Origin: Streptomyces hydrogenans
GTDB taxonomy: Bacteria > Actinomycetota > Actinomycetes > Streptomycetales > Streptomycetaceae
Assembly: GCF_014656075.1 (NCBI RefSeq)
Contig: NZ_BNBS01000018.1
Coordinates: 1-64,000 of the forward strand
Length of the DNA stretch: 64,000 bases
Direction: 5' to 3'
Shown: one piece after another, positions 17,703 through 28,688 of the stretch
Layout: each line of letters opens with the position of its first letter
Numbering within the stretch: position 1 is the first letter of the stretch
Position numbers and translations under genes: made by a program
The notes under the pieces: model-generated
The model's database searches: none
Told to the model about the DNA's origin: nothing
The model's input: only the letters and a program-made list of their open reading frames with translations

Positions 17703-19229
17703 TCACAGGAAGCGGCGCACGCTCTGGAGGTGCCGTTCCAGGACCGCCGGCTCGGCCGGCGAACCGTCGAAGGAGACGTGCCCGTCCGGGCGGACCAGCA
17801 ACAGCCGGGCCCCCGCGTCCGGTACGCCCTCCGGGGCGGGCGCGGCGCCGGCGGCCTCGGCGGCGGGTACGGCGGGGCAGGCCACCAGCGGCAGCCCGAA
17901 CCGCGCGGCGACCGCGGCCGCCGCCCGGCCCGCCTCCGCGCCCGGACGGCCCGGCCGGGCCGGGCCGGTGCCGGGCAGCAGGGCGACGTACCAGCCGGGA
18001 CCCGCGGCGCGGCCGGCGCCCTCCGGCACCCGGTGGCCCGCGAGCGCGCCGCCGGCCGCCGTGAGCGGACCCGGGGCGTGCACCGTCTCCGGCTCCGTGC
18101 GCAGCTCGAAGACGCGGGCCAGCAGCCGGTCGCGGATGACCTCCAGGGGCACCGTCGAGCCGTAGCCGAGCACCCGCTCGGCCCGCTCCCGGATCCGCTC
18201 CGCGGCCGTCCGCCGCTCGGCGTCGTAGGTCGCGAGCAGTTCCGTCCCGGCCGCGGCCGGGAGCGAGGCCGCGGCGGCCAGCTTCCAGCCGAGCTCGGCG
18301 GCCTCCTGGAGGCCCGTGTTGAGTCCGTGCACCGGCATCGGGAAGGACCGGGCGGCGTCGCCCAGCAGCACCACCGGGCCGTCCACGAAGGCGTCGGCCA
18401 CCCAACTCCGCGGCCGCACCGCCCAGATTGCCCCGGGCTCGCCGGTCAGGCGCACCCCGACCGAGCGCCGGGCGGCCTCGACGACCTCGGCCGGCGTCGG
18501 CTGCCGGTCCGCCCCGGCCGGGTCGTCCGGCAGGGCCAGGAAGAGCCGGTGGCCGCCGCCCGGCAGGGGCACCAGGCCGCCGTGGCCCGTGTGGTCGCGC
18601 AGGATGTGCTCGACGCCGGGCGCGGGCGTGTCCTCCGGGGCCACCGACACGTCGGCGAGCAGCCAGCGCATGCCGACCGGCGCCACGTCGGCCGGACCGG
18701 TCACCCCGGCCACCCGGCCGGCCGCGCCGGTCGCGCACACCACCCGGTCCACCGGGGCCTCCTCGACCCCGTCGGGGCCCCGGAGCACGACGACGGCGGG
18801 GGCCCCGGCACCGTGCCGGGACGCCCCGCCGTCGTTCCGGCGGACCTCCAGGAGCTCCACCCCGTACTCCACGGCGCCGCCGAGGGCGCGCAGCCGTTCC
18901 AGGAGCAGTCGTTCCAGGTCTTCCTGGCGGATCAGCAGCGGCGCCGCGAACGGACCGTCCCCGGACCGCAGGTCGACCTCCGCGTCGGCGCCCGCGATCA
19001 GGAACCGCTTGCGCTCCAGCGCCGTGCCCGCCCGGCGCAGCGCCTCGACGGACACCCCCGCCGCGTCCAGCACCCGCAGGGTGCGCTGCCACAGCGTGGG
19101 GCAGCGCGAGCCGCCCGCCGGGCCGGGCCGCCGGTCCACCACCCGGCAGGGGACGCCGCGCGCCGCCAGTTCGACGGCGCACAGCAGACCGCTCGGCCCG
19201 GCCCCCGCGATCAGGATCCGCCCGGTCAC
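17703..19229 (-). CDS. FAD-dependent aromatic polyketide hydroxylase
   Basis: This 508-residue flavoprotein is of the PHBH-like class (WhiE-ORFVIII, TcmG, RdmE, PgaE relatives). The ADP-binding motif 'IAGAGPSGLLCAVELAA' is at about 6-22 and the second FAD motif 'VVLLGDAARSFPMPVHGLNTGLQEA' near 287. A C-terminal thioredoxin-like region carries 'LLLVRPDGHVSFDG', typical of the family. It hydroxylates an aromatic ring using NAD(P)H and O2. GTG 19229 overlaps the SchA/CurD stop (GTGA), which fixes the start. It is the last gene of the minus-strand operon starting at 20513. Confidence 0.92.
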   Translation of the reverse strand: MTGRILIAGAGPSGLLCAVELAARGVPCRVVDRRPGPAGGSRCPTLWQRTLRVLDAAGVSVEALRRAGTALERKRFLIAGADAEVDLRSGDGPFAAPLLIRQEDLERLLLERLRALGGAVEYGVELLEVRRNDGGASRHGAGAPAVVVLRGPDGVEEAPVDRVVCATGAAGRVAGVTGPADVAPVGMRWLLADVSVAPEDTPAPGVEHILRDHTGHGGLVPLPGGGHRLFLALPDDPAGADRQPTPAEVVEAARRSVGVRLTGEPGAIWAVRPRSWVADAFVDGPVVLLGDAARSFPMPVHGLNTGLQEAAELGWKLAAAASLPAAAGTELLATYDAERRTAAERIRERAERVLGYGSTVPLEVIRDRLLARVFELRTEPETVHAPGPLTAAGGALAGHRVPEGAGRAAGPGWYVALLPGTGPARPGRPGAEAGRAAAAVAARFGLPLVACPAVPAAEAAGAAPAPEGVPDAGARLLLVRPDGHVSFDGSPAEPAVLERHLQSVRRFL

Positions 19230-19966
19230 GGGCGGACGGCCGCGGCGGGAGCGGGCGCCGACCCGGCGCCCACCGGCACGGACAGGGCGCGCCGCTCCAT
19301 GGACCGCCGCTCGAAGACGGCCACGAAGCCCTCGGGGGTGCTGGTGTCGCCGTACTCCTCCAGGTAGGGCGTCAGCCGGGCCTCGATCTGCGGCCGGCCC
19401 GGCCGGTGCGCCATGTAGCGGGCGACGTCGGCGACCTCGCCGTCGTAGGCGACGACGCGCACCATGTGGGGGCCGGTCACGAAGACCGCGACCCCGTGCA
19501 GGCTGCCGCTGGTGTCGCCCTGCTCGTCGCGGAGCATCGGCGTGGCCTGCGGCCGGACGGCGGTGAAGATCGTGGTGAGCTCGTCGGCGGCGCCCGGCCG
19601 CACCGGGTAGTGGATCGCCGACAGGGCGGCCGGCACCGCGTTCACCACGCGCTGCTGCACCCGGCGCATCAGCCGCTCGCGGAGCGCCTCCGCGAATCCG
19701 GCGGACGGGTCCCAGGGCGTCTCCAGGAACGGCGCGACGTGCTCCGCCCAGCGCGCCACCTCGGGCAGCCCGGCCAGTACGGCGGCCGGGTCGTCGTACT
19801 CCTCGCGCAGGTGGAAGGCGAGGATCAGCAGCTCCTCGCGGACGAAGACGGCGGCGGACAGCACCGGGCCGTCCGCGTCGAGCAGCGGTGACGGCGGCGG
19901 GGGAGCCGCGGCGAACCGGCGGACGGCGTCGGGCGCGAGACGCGCGCCCACGGCGACGAAGGACAT
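19226..19966 (-). CDS. SchA/CurD-like domain protein (WhiE-ORFI class)
   Basis: This 246-residue protein resembles SchA/CurD/WhiE-ORFI proteins, found next to spore-pigment and pentangular type II PKS genes. Features are 'RVQQRVVNAVPAALSAIHYPVRPGAADELTTIF' and 'GVAVFVTGPHMVRVVAYDGEVADVARYMAHRPG', which look like two alpha-beta barrel units similar to ABM domains. The biochemical role of the family is unsettled, perhaps oxidation or cyclisation. It is co-translated with the FAD hydroxylase, so the two probably act in sequence. Confidence 0.82.
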   Translation of the reverse strand: MSFVAVGARLAPDAVRRFAAAPPPPSPLLDADGPVLSAAVFVREELLILAFHLREEYDDPAAVLAGLPEVARWAEHVAPFLETPWDPSAGFAEALRERLMRRVQQRVVNAVPAALSAIHYPVRPGAADELTTIFTAVRPQATPMLRDEQGDTSGSLHGVAVFVTGPHMVRVVAYDGEVADVARYMAHRPGRPQIEARLTPYLEEYGDTSTPEGFVAVFERRSMERRALSVPVGAGSAPAPAAAVRP

Positions 19967-20054
19967 GCGGAGAACCTCCGGAAAGGGATGACAAGGGAAA
20001 CGGGGCAGTCGAGGGAAGCGGGGGAGAGGAGCGGGGGCGGAGGGGCGGGCCGCG

Positions 20055-20513
20055 CTACGGCAGCAGGACCGCGGCCGCCGAGGTCAGACCCAGCGCGCCG
20101 AAGGCGCACGAGGTGCGCAGCACGTGCCACTGCCGCCAGCGCGGCCTCGGGTCCGGCCAGTCGGCGCCGAGCGCGCCCGGCCGCATGGTGGCCACCACCT
20201 TGTTGATGGGCACGTTGCCGAACTGCGACACCACCTGCACGCCGACCAGCAGCAGCGCGGAGGCCGCGAACAGCAGCCGCAGCCCGGTGGTCGGCGCCGT
20301 CACGACCAGCGCCACGTCGGCCAGCAGCGCCGCCGTCACGATGATCGGCATGTACGGGTGGTAGCCCTTGCCCAGCAGCTGGTGGGTCACCACGTAGTCG
20401 TCCGGCTTCAGCGCGAAGAGGGTGGGCAGCACGCTCACCGCGACGGCGAAGAACACGCCCGCGACGAGCCCGGTGCCCAGCAGGGTGACGCCCCCCAGGA
20501 TCTGTGTGAACAC
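20055..20513 (-). CDS. DUF1772 membrane protein (anthrone oxygenase-like), copy 1
   Basis: This 152-residue protein has four hydrophobic helices and the DUF1772 landmarks 'PTLFALKPDDYVVTHQLLGKGYHPYMPII', 'FGNVPINKVV' and 'WRQWHVLRT'. Some fungal DUF1772 members (HypC type) oxidise anthrones to anthraquinones. GTG 20513 is the likely start; GGAAGGAAG lies 12 nt upstream, a little far. It leads the minus-strand operon with SchA/CurD and the FAD hydroxylase. A second DUF1772 gene starts divergently at 20702. Confidence 0.78.
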   Translation of the reverse strand: MFTQILGGVTLLGTGLVAGVFFAVAVSVLPTLFALKPDDYVVTHQLLGKGYHPYMPIIVTAALLADVALVVTAPTTGLRLLFAASALLLVGVQVVSQFGNVPINKVVATMRPGALGADWPDPRPRWRQWHVLRTSCAFGALGLTSAAAVLLP

Positions 20514-20598
20514 GGTCGGTACCGACTTCCTTCCGGCAGGGCCGGGACGGGACGGGCCCGCGCCCCGGCATGTAGGCCCGCACCCTGTCGCAGCCGCC

Positions 20599-20659
20599 TC
20601 GCGCGCCGGTCCAGGCACCCTCCAGCGCCGACCCCAACGCCCCTCGACCCCTCGTCGAG
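20599..20659. promoter_or_regulatory. Overlapping divergent SARP-type promoters for the two DUF1772 operons
   Basis: Plus strand: TCGCGCG (20599), TCCAGGC (20610), TCCAGCG (20621) and CCCCAAC (20632) step by 11 bp; GACCCC (20647-20652) lies 8 nt after the last. Minus strand: TCGACGA (20659-20653), TCGAGGG (20648-20642) and TTGGGGT (20637-20631) step by 11 bp; GAGGGT (20622-20617) lies 8 nt after the last. The two arrays interlock, so one bound regulator could fire both operons or the two promoters could compete. Confidence 0.5.
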
Positions 20660-20701
20660 CAGCGCCCCGGACGCTGTGGCCGACCGAGGAGGAGAAACCC
20701 C

Positions 20702-21166
20702 GTGACCGAACTGCTGATGGCCCTGGTCCTGGCGGGCAACGGCGTCGCCGCCGGCGTCTTCGCCGGCACCGTGCTGGGCGGCGTCCCGCTGCTCATGTCG
20801 CTGCCGCCCCAGGGCTACGTCCACGCCCACCGCTTCCTGGCGACCCGTTACGACCCCTTCATGCCGGTGACGCTGGCCGCCAGCGCCCTCATCGACATCG
20901 TGCTCGCCTTCACCGCCCCCACCGGCACCGCCCGCACCCTGTACGGCGTGGCGGCCGTGGTCCTGCTGAGCGTGATGACGGTGTCGGTGACCAAGACCGT
21001 GCCGATCAACCGCTGGGTCGTCACCCTGACGCCGGAGTCCATGCCCGACGACTGGGAGGACGTCGACCCGCGCCGCGACTGGCAGCGCTGGAACGCCGTC
21101 CGCAGCTCCCTGTGCGTGCTCGGCCTGTTCGTCAACCTGGCCGCGCTGACGACCGCCTGGAGCTGA
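20702..21166 (+). CDS. DUF1772 membrane protein (anthrone oxygenase-like), copy 2
   Basis: This 154-residue protein has four membrane helices and is homologous to the divergent neighbour: 'YVHAHRFLATRYDPFMPVTL', 'TVPINRWVVTLTPESMPDDW' and 'DWQRWNAVRSSLCVLG' align with the same blocks. The conserved Asn/Pro/Ile-Asn and Arg-Trp residues suggest both copies share one activity or form a heteromer. GTG 20702 is preceded by GAGGAGGAG. First gene of the tailoring/sugar operon running to 25874. Confidence 0.8.
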   Translation: MTELLMALVLAGNGVAAGVFAGTVLGGVPLLMSLPPQGYVHAHRFLATRYDPFMPVTLAASALIDIVLAFTAPTGTARTLYGVAAVVLLSVMTVSVTKTVPINRWVVTLTPESMPDDWEDVDPRRDWQRWNAVRSSLCVLGLFVNLAALTTAWS

Positions 21167-21177
21167 GGGGAACCGCC

Positions 21178-21963
21178 ATGCACCGCCGTACCGCGCTCGT
21201 CACCGGCGCCTCCAGCGGGCTCGGCGAGGTCTTCGCCCGCGAGCTCGCCGCCCGCGGCCAGGACCTGGTCCTGGTGGCCCGCCGCGCCGACCGGCTGCAC
21301 GCCCTGGCCGGCGAACTCACCACCGCGCACGGCGTCGTGGCGGAGGTGCTGCCCGCCGACCTGACCCGGCCCGAGCAGCTCGCCGAGGTCACCCGCCGGC
21401 TCGCCGGAGGACCCACCGAGGTGGGGCTCCTGGTCAACAACGCGGGCGTCCTCGGCCGGATCGCCCCGCTCGCCGACCAGGACCCCGACGACCAGGCCGC
21501 CCTCGTCGACCTCGACGTCCAGGCGGCCGTCCGGCTCACCGCCGCCGCGGCCCGCGCCATGACCCGGCGCGGCGACGGACGCATCGTCAACGTCTCGTCG
21601 ATGACCGGCTTCCTGCCCGTCCCGCGCGGCGCGGTCTACGGCGCCTCCAAGGCGTTCCTCACCGCCTTCAGCGAGAACGTCCACTGCGAGACCGCCCACC
21701 TGGGCGTGCACGTCACCGCCGTCTGCCCCGGCTCGGTCCGCACCGGACTGCACCAGGGCTCCGGCACCAAGGGCCGGCTCGGCCGGAACCTCGACCCGCT
21801 CGACGTCGTCCGCGACGCGCTCGCCGCCGTCGAGGCGGGCCGCCCGCTGTGCGTACCCGGCCGCGACTACCGGCTCAAGGCCGGGCTCGCCACCGCCCTG
21901 CCCCGCGCCCTGGTACGGCGCGCCGTGCTGCGCCTCTGGCAGCAGGAGAGGAGATCCCGATGA
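21178..21963 (+). CDS. Short-chain dehydrogenase/reductase
   Basis: This 261-residue SDR has cofactor motif 'TGASSGLGEVFA' near 9-20, 'NNAG' near 85, 'NVSSMTG' near 138 and the catalytic pair Tyr154/Lys158 ('VYGASKAFL'). Its layout is closer to the DltE/YqjQ-type SDRs than to the PKS ketoreductase at 16.1 kb. Probably reduces a ketone or quinone of the polyketide, or a keto-sugar. It overlaps the next gene by ATGA. Confidence 0.85.
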   Translation: MHRRTALVTGASSGLGEVFARELAARGQDLVLVARRADRLHALAGELTTAHGVVAEVLPADLTRPEQLAEVTRRLAGGPTEVGLLVNNAGVLGRIAPLADQDPDDQAALVDLDVQAAVRLTAAAARAMTRRGDGRIVNVSSMTGFLPVPRGAVYGASKAFLTAFSENVHCETAHLGVHVTAVCPGSVRTGLHQGSGTKGRLGRNLDPLDVVRDALAAVEAGRPLCVPGRDYRLKAGLATALPRALVRRAVLRLWQQERRSR

Positions 21964-22373
21964 GTACCGAGCCCGCCGGCCCCGCCGCGCCGACCGGGGC
22001 GTCCCCGGCCGCCCCGCCCGCCCCGCTTCAGGTCCACGTCCGCCACCGCACCGCCGACGCGGACGCCCTGCGCGCCGCCTACGCCGTCTCCCGCCGGGAC
22101 CTGGCCGGCACCCCCGGCCTCACCGGTCTCTCGCTGCTGCGGCAGACGGCGGCCCCGGACGCCTGGGTCCTGGTCATGAGCTGGACCGGCCGGGCCGCGT
22201 ACGAGGCGTGGGAGTCCGGACCCGACCACAAGGCGTACCGGTCCCCGATGCGCGCCTTCCAGGACCGCGCCCACCCCGACGGCCACTACACGGTCTTCGA
22301 GGGCCTGCCGGGCGACGCCGTCCCCGGCGCGGACGCCGCCACGCCCGGCCCCGTCCCCACCCCCGCCGGATGA
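21960..22373 (+). CDS. Third ABM-type monooxygenase-like protein
   Basis: This 137-residue protein has a Pro/Ala-rich head and tail around one ABM domain: 'VHVRHRTADADALRAAYAVSRRDLAGTPGLTG' and 'AWVLVMSWTGRAAYEAWESGPDHKAYRSPMRAF'. It resembles the protein at 17253 more than the one at 16861. ATG 21960 overlaps the SDR stop (ATGA), with GGAGAGGAG upstream. With three ABM proteins, two DUF1772 proteins and one flavoprotein, the cluster is rich in oxidases. Confidence 0.8.
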   Translation: MSTEPAGPAAPTGASPAAPPAPLQVHVRHRTADADALRAAYAVSRRDLAGTPGLTGLSLLRQTAAPDAWVLVMSWTGRAAYEAWESGPDHKAYRSPMRAFQDRAHPDGHYTVFEGLPGDAVPGADAATPGPVPTPAG

Positions 22374-22386
22374 GGAGTCAGCCCCG

Positions 22387-23487
22387 ATGACGATGAAAGC
22401 GCTCGTGACGGCCGGTCACAGCAGCCGCGGTCTGCGGCCGGTGACCGCCGGCACCCCCACCCAGCTGGTGCCGCTGGCCAACGAACCCCTGCTCCACCAC
22501 TCGCTGCGGGAGATCGCCGCGGCCGGCGTCACCGACGTCGGCGTGGTCACCGGACCCGACGGGGGAGCCGTCCACCGGTCCCTCGGCGACGGCCACCGGT
22601 TCGGCGTCCGGATCACCTACCTGCACCAGCCGATGCGCCGCGGCCTCGCGCACGCGGTCATCGACGCCCGGGGCTGGCTGGGCGACGACGACTTCCTGCT
22701 CCACCCGGGCCACACCGTCTCGCACGGCGCGCTGCCCGCCCTCGTCGAGGACTTCCGGGCGGGCCGCGCGGACGCGCTGGTGATGGTCGACGCCGGCGGC
22801 GACGGCCCGGTGGACCTCGACGCCCTCTCCCGGCTCGGCAGCATGGAGCCCGGCCCGCCCGGTGCCGCGCCGCGCGTCCTGGACCCGGCGGAGGGCCCCG
22901 GCGGCCCGGGCGCCGGGACCATGACCGGCCTCTGCGTCTTCACGCCCGCCGTCCACCAGGCGGTGTCCGCGCTGCGGCCCTCGTGGCGCCGGACCCTGGA
23001 GTTCACCGACGCCCTGCTGTGGCTGGGCGAGCACGGCTACGAGGTGCGCGGCCACACCGCCCGCGGCTACTGCGGCGACGCGTCCCGCCCCGAAGGGCTG
23101 CTGGCCTGCAACCGGTACCTGCTGTCCGGCCGGCGGACCCTGATCGAGGGCACCGTCGACGAGGCCACGCACATCAGCGGGCCGGTGGTCGTCGCGCCCG
23201 GCGCGGACGTCACCCGCTGCCGGATCACCGGACCCGTCGTCATCGGCCACAACGCCGTGGTCGCGGACAGCGTCATCGGCCCCGACGTCTCGATCGGCCC
23301 GGACTGCGTCGTCCAGGACGCCTCCGTGCACGGCACGGTCCTGTTCGACGGCGCCTGGGTGTCCGGCGTGCACGGCCTGCGGGACTCCGTGATCGGCCGG
23401 GACGCCCGGGTGGTCCGCCGTCCGGAGCGGACCGACGGCCACCAGCTCGTCCTCGGCGACCGGGCCACCGCCCGGCTGAGCGCCTGA
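22387..23487 (+). CDS. Degenerate sugar-1-phosphate nucleotidyltransferase with left-handed beta-helix
   Basis: This 366-residue protein has the StrD-like long RmlA architecture: an N-terminal nucleotidyltransferase fold, then hexapeptide repeats from about 265 to 320 ('GPVVVAPGADVTRCRITGP', 'VIGPDVSIGPDCVV'). The catalytic motifs are broken. The nucleotide loop reads 'TAGHSSRGLRPVT', where GGxGxRLxPLT is normal. 'TPTQLVPL' lacks the Lys of SxKQL, and the metal-binding LGDN is replaced by His106-Pro-Gly-His109. The rest of the fold is intact ('GLAHAVIDARGWLG'). It is unlikely to make NDP-sugar. A regulatory or scaffold partner of true RmlA (25014), or a changed reaction, is more likely. Confidence 0.75.
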   Translation: MTMKALVTAGHSSRGLRPVTAGTPTQLVPLANEPLLHHSLREIAAAGVTDVGVVTGPDGGAVHRSLGDGHRFGVRITYLHQPMRRGLAHAVIDARGWLGDDDFLLHPGHTVSHGALPALVEDFRAGRADALVMVDAGGDGPVDLDALSRLGSMEPGPPGAAPRVLDPAEGPGGPGAGTMTGLCVFTPAVHQAVSALRPSWRRTLEFTDALLWLGEHGYEVRGHTARGYCGDASRPEGLLACNRYLLSGRRTLIEGTVDEATHISGPVVVAPGADVTRCRITGPVVIGHNAVVADSVIGPDVSIGPDCVVQDASVHGTVLFDGAWVSGVHGLRDSVIGRDARVVRRPERTDGHQLVLGDRATARLSA

Positions 23488-24089
23488 TGGCGACCGCCGA
23501 GGCGGGCCGTCCGGCGACCGGGTTACGGACCCGGCCGGCCCGCCGCCACCGGCTCACCGGGCGGCTGCCCGGCCGGCTGGGCGAGGTGGCCCGGTTCGCC
23601 GCCGTCGGCGGCACCGCCTTCGTCATCGACGCGGGCGGCGCCAACCTCCTGTGGTGGCTGCTCGGCGACGGCGGCCACCTCACCGGGAAGGTGCTGTCGG
23701 TCCTGGCCGCCACCACCTTCTCCTTCGCCGCCAACCGGCACTGGACCTTCGACGACCGCCCCCGCCGGGGACGGACCCGGGAGTTCGGGCTGTTCGTCCT
23801 GACGAACGCCCTCGCGGCCGGTGCCTCGCTGCTCTGCCTGGGCTTCACCGTCTACGTGCTCGGTCTCGAGTCGCTGACGGCCAAGAACGTCTCCGCCAAC
23901 GTCGTCGGCGTCGCCCTGGGCACCGTCTTCCGCTACTGGGCCTACCAGCGGTGGGTCTTCCCGAGCGGTCAGCTGGTTCAGGACCGTCCGAACCCTGAGG
24001 AAAGGAACGTCGATTCCGATGCGCATTCTGGTCACGGGGGGAGCGGGGTTCATCGGCTCCCGGTACGTCCGAGGAGTGCTGGGAGGTGA
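23487..24089 (+). CDS. GtrA-family membrane protein with a TTA codon
   Basis: This 200-residue protein has four membrane helices and the GtrA landmarks 'RFAAVGGTAFVIDAGGANLLW', 'TTFSFAANRHWTF' and 'VFRYWAYQRWVF'. GtrA proteins are thought to move polyprenyl-phosphate-linked sugars across the membrane. Codon 13 is TTA (23523-23525), the rare Leu codon read only by bldA tRNA, and the only in-frame TTA I noticed in the window. ATG 23487 overlaps the previous stop (TGATG). The 3' end overlaps rmlB by 71 bp, unusually long, so the last 25 residues are of doubtful value. Confidence 0.85.
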   Translation: MATAEAGRPATGLRTRPARRHRLTGRLPGRLGEVARFAAVGGTAFVIDAGGANLLWWLLGDGGHLTGKVLSVLAATTFSFAANRHWTFDDRPRRGRTREFGLFVLTNALAAGASLLCLGFTVYVLGLESLTAKNVSANVVGVALGTVFRYWAYQRWVFPSGQLVQDRPNPEERNVDSDAHSGHGGSGVHRLPVRPRSAGR

Positions 24090-25013
24090 GTACCCCGGGG
24101 CCGCGGACGCACAGGTGACCGTCCTCGACGCGTTCACCTACGCCGGCCGCCCCGAGAACCTCGACCCCTACCGGGGCGATCCCCGGCTGCGGGTGATCCA
24201 CGGCCGGGTCGAGGACCCGGAGGCCGTCGACCGTGCGATGCGCGGCCAGGACGCGGTGGTGCACTTCGCCGCCGAGTCCCACGTCGACCGCTCGATCGCC
24301 GACGGCGCCGCCTTCGTCCGCACCAACGTCCAGGGCACCCAGACCCTCGCGGAGGCCGCCCACCGCCACGGCGTCGGCGTCTTCGTGCACGTCTCCACCG
24401 ACGAGACCTACGGCTCCCTGGCCACCGGCAGCGCCGACGAGGACCACCCGCTGCGCCCCAACTCGCCCTACGCGGCGTCCAAGGCGGCCAGCGACCTGGT
24501 CGCGCTCGCCTGCCACCGCACCCACGGCCTGGACGTCCGGGTCACCCGGTGCACCAACAACTACGGGCCGTACCAGTTCCCCGAGAAGATCGTCCCGCTC
24601 TTCGTCACCCGCCTCCTGGAGGGCCGCTCGGTCCCGCTCTACGGGGACGGGCTCAACATCCGCGACTGGCTGCACGTCGACGACCACTGCCGCGGCGTCC
24701 AGCTCGTCCTCGAACACGGCCGGGCCGGCGAGGTCTACAACATCGGCGGCGGCACCGGACTGACCAACCTCGCCCTCACCGAGCGGCTCCTCGGCCTCTT
24801 CGGCGCGGGCCCGGAGCGCATCGAGTACGTCGAGGACCGCAAGGGCCACGACCGCCGCTACGCCCTGGACTGGAGCAAGATCCGCGACGAGCTGGGCTAC
24901 CGCCCGCGCTGGGACCTCGCCGAGGGGCTGGCCGCCACCACCCGGTGGTACGCCGAGAACCGCTCCTGGTGGGAGCCGCTGCGCTCCGCCCCGGCGGACA
25001 CCGTGGGCGCCTC

Positions 25014-25017
<4 letters not shown>
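24019..25017 (+). CDS. rmlB: dTDP-glucose 4,6-dehydratase
   Basis: This 332-residue extended SDR converts dTDP-glucose to dTDP-4-keto-6-deoxyglucose, the branch point for deoxyhexoses. NAD motif 'GGAGFIGS' is at 7-14, catalytic Asp128-Glu129 in 'STDETYGS' and Tyr151-X3-Lys155 in 'YAASK'. Most RmlB proteins read STDEVYG; the Thr after DE is a small deviation. 'NNYGPYQFPEKIVPLFV' and 'RDWLHVDDHC' are standard substrate-binding blocks. It overlaps gtrA upstream and rmlA downstream (GTGA). No later deoxysugar gene (C-3/C-5 epimerase, 4-ketoreductase, aminotransferase) is visible here. Confidence 0.93.
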
Positions 25018-27504
<2,487 letters not shown>

Positions 27505-27546
27505 CCCCGCCCCGGCACCCCCGCCGGGCCGAGGTCCCCCGCACCC

Positions 27547-27588
27547 GAACCCGCACCCCCGTACGTCTCCGTACGGGGGTGCGGGTTC
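27547..27588. terminator. Bidirectional terminator between guaB1 and the SGNH hydrolase
   Basis: A perfect 19-bp inverted repeat (27547-27565 with 27570-27588) with a TCTC loop lies between the convergent genes. Its right arm includes the first two bases of the hydrolase stop codon complement. Confidence 0.9.
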
Positions 27589-28570
27589 ATGCGTACGCGC
27601 GCAGCGCGCTCGTGACCGCCCGCCCCAGCGCCGCGTGCCCCGCGTCGTTGGGGTGGAGCCCGTCCGCCAGGTGCTCGGGCCCCAGCAGGGGGCGGCCCGG
27701 CAGGACGAGGAGCCGGTCGTCGCCCGCGGCCACCAGCTCCCGCGCCGCCCGCTCCATCGCCCGCCGCAGCTCCGTGAGGGTCGCCCCCAGGACGTTGCGG
27801 GTGTGCTCGGCGGCCGGGCGCAGCACGGGGGAGACGAGGAGCAGCGGGGTCCGCGGATGCCCCCGCCGGATCAGCCGCACATAGGACCGCACCGTGGCGT
27901 GCAGCCACTCGGGCGTGGCGGGCGCCCGGTCCCAGCAGTTGGTGCCGAACGCCAGCGTGATCAGCTCGCCCGGCAGCCGGGACAGCTGCTCCGCCAGCGG
28001 CAGTTCGCCGCGCGCCCCGCCCGCGTACCCCAGGTTCACCGGGTCGAGCCCCAGCGCCCGTCCCGCCGCCGCGGGCCAGGAGTGGGCCGGCCGGGTGGCC
28101 CACCAGCCCTCGGTGATGGAGTCGCCGAGGACCAGCCAGCGCGGCCGCGCCGCGGCGGGGGACAGCGCCCCGTCGACGGCCCGCACGCCGCGCACGACGG
28201 GCGCCTGCGCCTCCGGCAGGTGGACGGTGAACTCGCCGCCGCCCGGCGGGAGCCGGAGTCGTACCGTGGCCTCCTCCGCCGGTTCCGCGAAGACCTCCGT
28301 GACGCACCGGCCGTCCCGCCAGAGCGCGAACGCGTGCCGCAGCGCCCGCAGTTCGTCCCCGGCCGCCGGCACGGCCGCCCGGTAGCGCAGCTCCACCGCG
28401 GACGTGCCGGGCTCCGCGCGGAACTCCACCCGGACGCCGATCGGCAGCGCGGCCCGCTCCGCGATGTCCCAGGGCAGCCGTCCGAGGTCGGCGGGGTCGG
28501 CGCGGACGGGCCGGTCGCCGTCCCGCCAGGCCGTACCGCGCAGAAAGGGTTCGGGTTCCAGCCAGCTCAC
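27587..28570 (-). CDS. SGNH/GDSL-type hydrolase
   Basis: This 327-residue protein has an N-terminal beta-sandwich domain (about 1-150) and a C-terminal SGNH hydrolase. Block I is 'LVLGDSITEGWW' near 163, the Gly of block II is in 'GYAGGARGE', block III is 'FGTNCWD', and the catalytic Asp/His pair is 'DGLHPNDAGHAAL'. No signal peptide is seen, so it is likely cytosolic; esterase or deacetylase on a carbohydrate is typical for this two-domain type. GTG 28570 follows GGAGGT with a 5-nt gap. Confidence 0.88.
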   Translation of the reverse strand: MSWLEPEPFLRGTAWRDGDRPVRADPADLGRLPWDIAERAALPIGVRVEFRAEPGTSAVELRYRAAVPAAGDELRALRHAFALWRDGRCVTEVFAEPAEEATVRLRLPPGGGEFTVHLPEAQAPVVRGVRAVDGALSPAAARPRWLVLGDSITEGWWATRPAHSWPAAAGRALGLDPVNLGYAGGARGELPLAEQLSRLPGELITLAFGTNCWDRAPATPEWLHATVRSYVRLIRRGHPRTPLLLVSPVLRPAAEHTRNVLGATLTELRRAMERAARELVAAGDDRLLVLPGRPLLGPEHLADGLHPNDAGHAALGRAVTSALRAYA

Positions 28571-28688
28571 ACGGCACCTCCGGTCGGCCGGGTGCAGGGT
28601 GGTCCACGCGACCCGAGGAGTCAAGGCACACGCGGCGCGTCCGCCCCGCATCCGTCCTGTACCCGGATGTGTCGATTCATGCGGGGGC

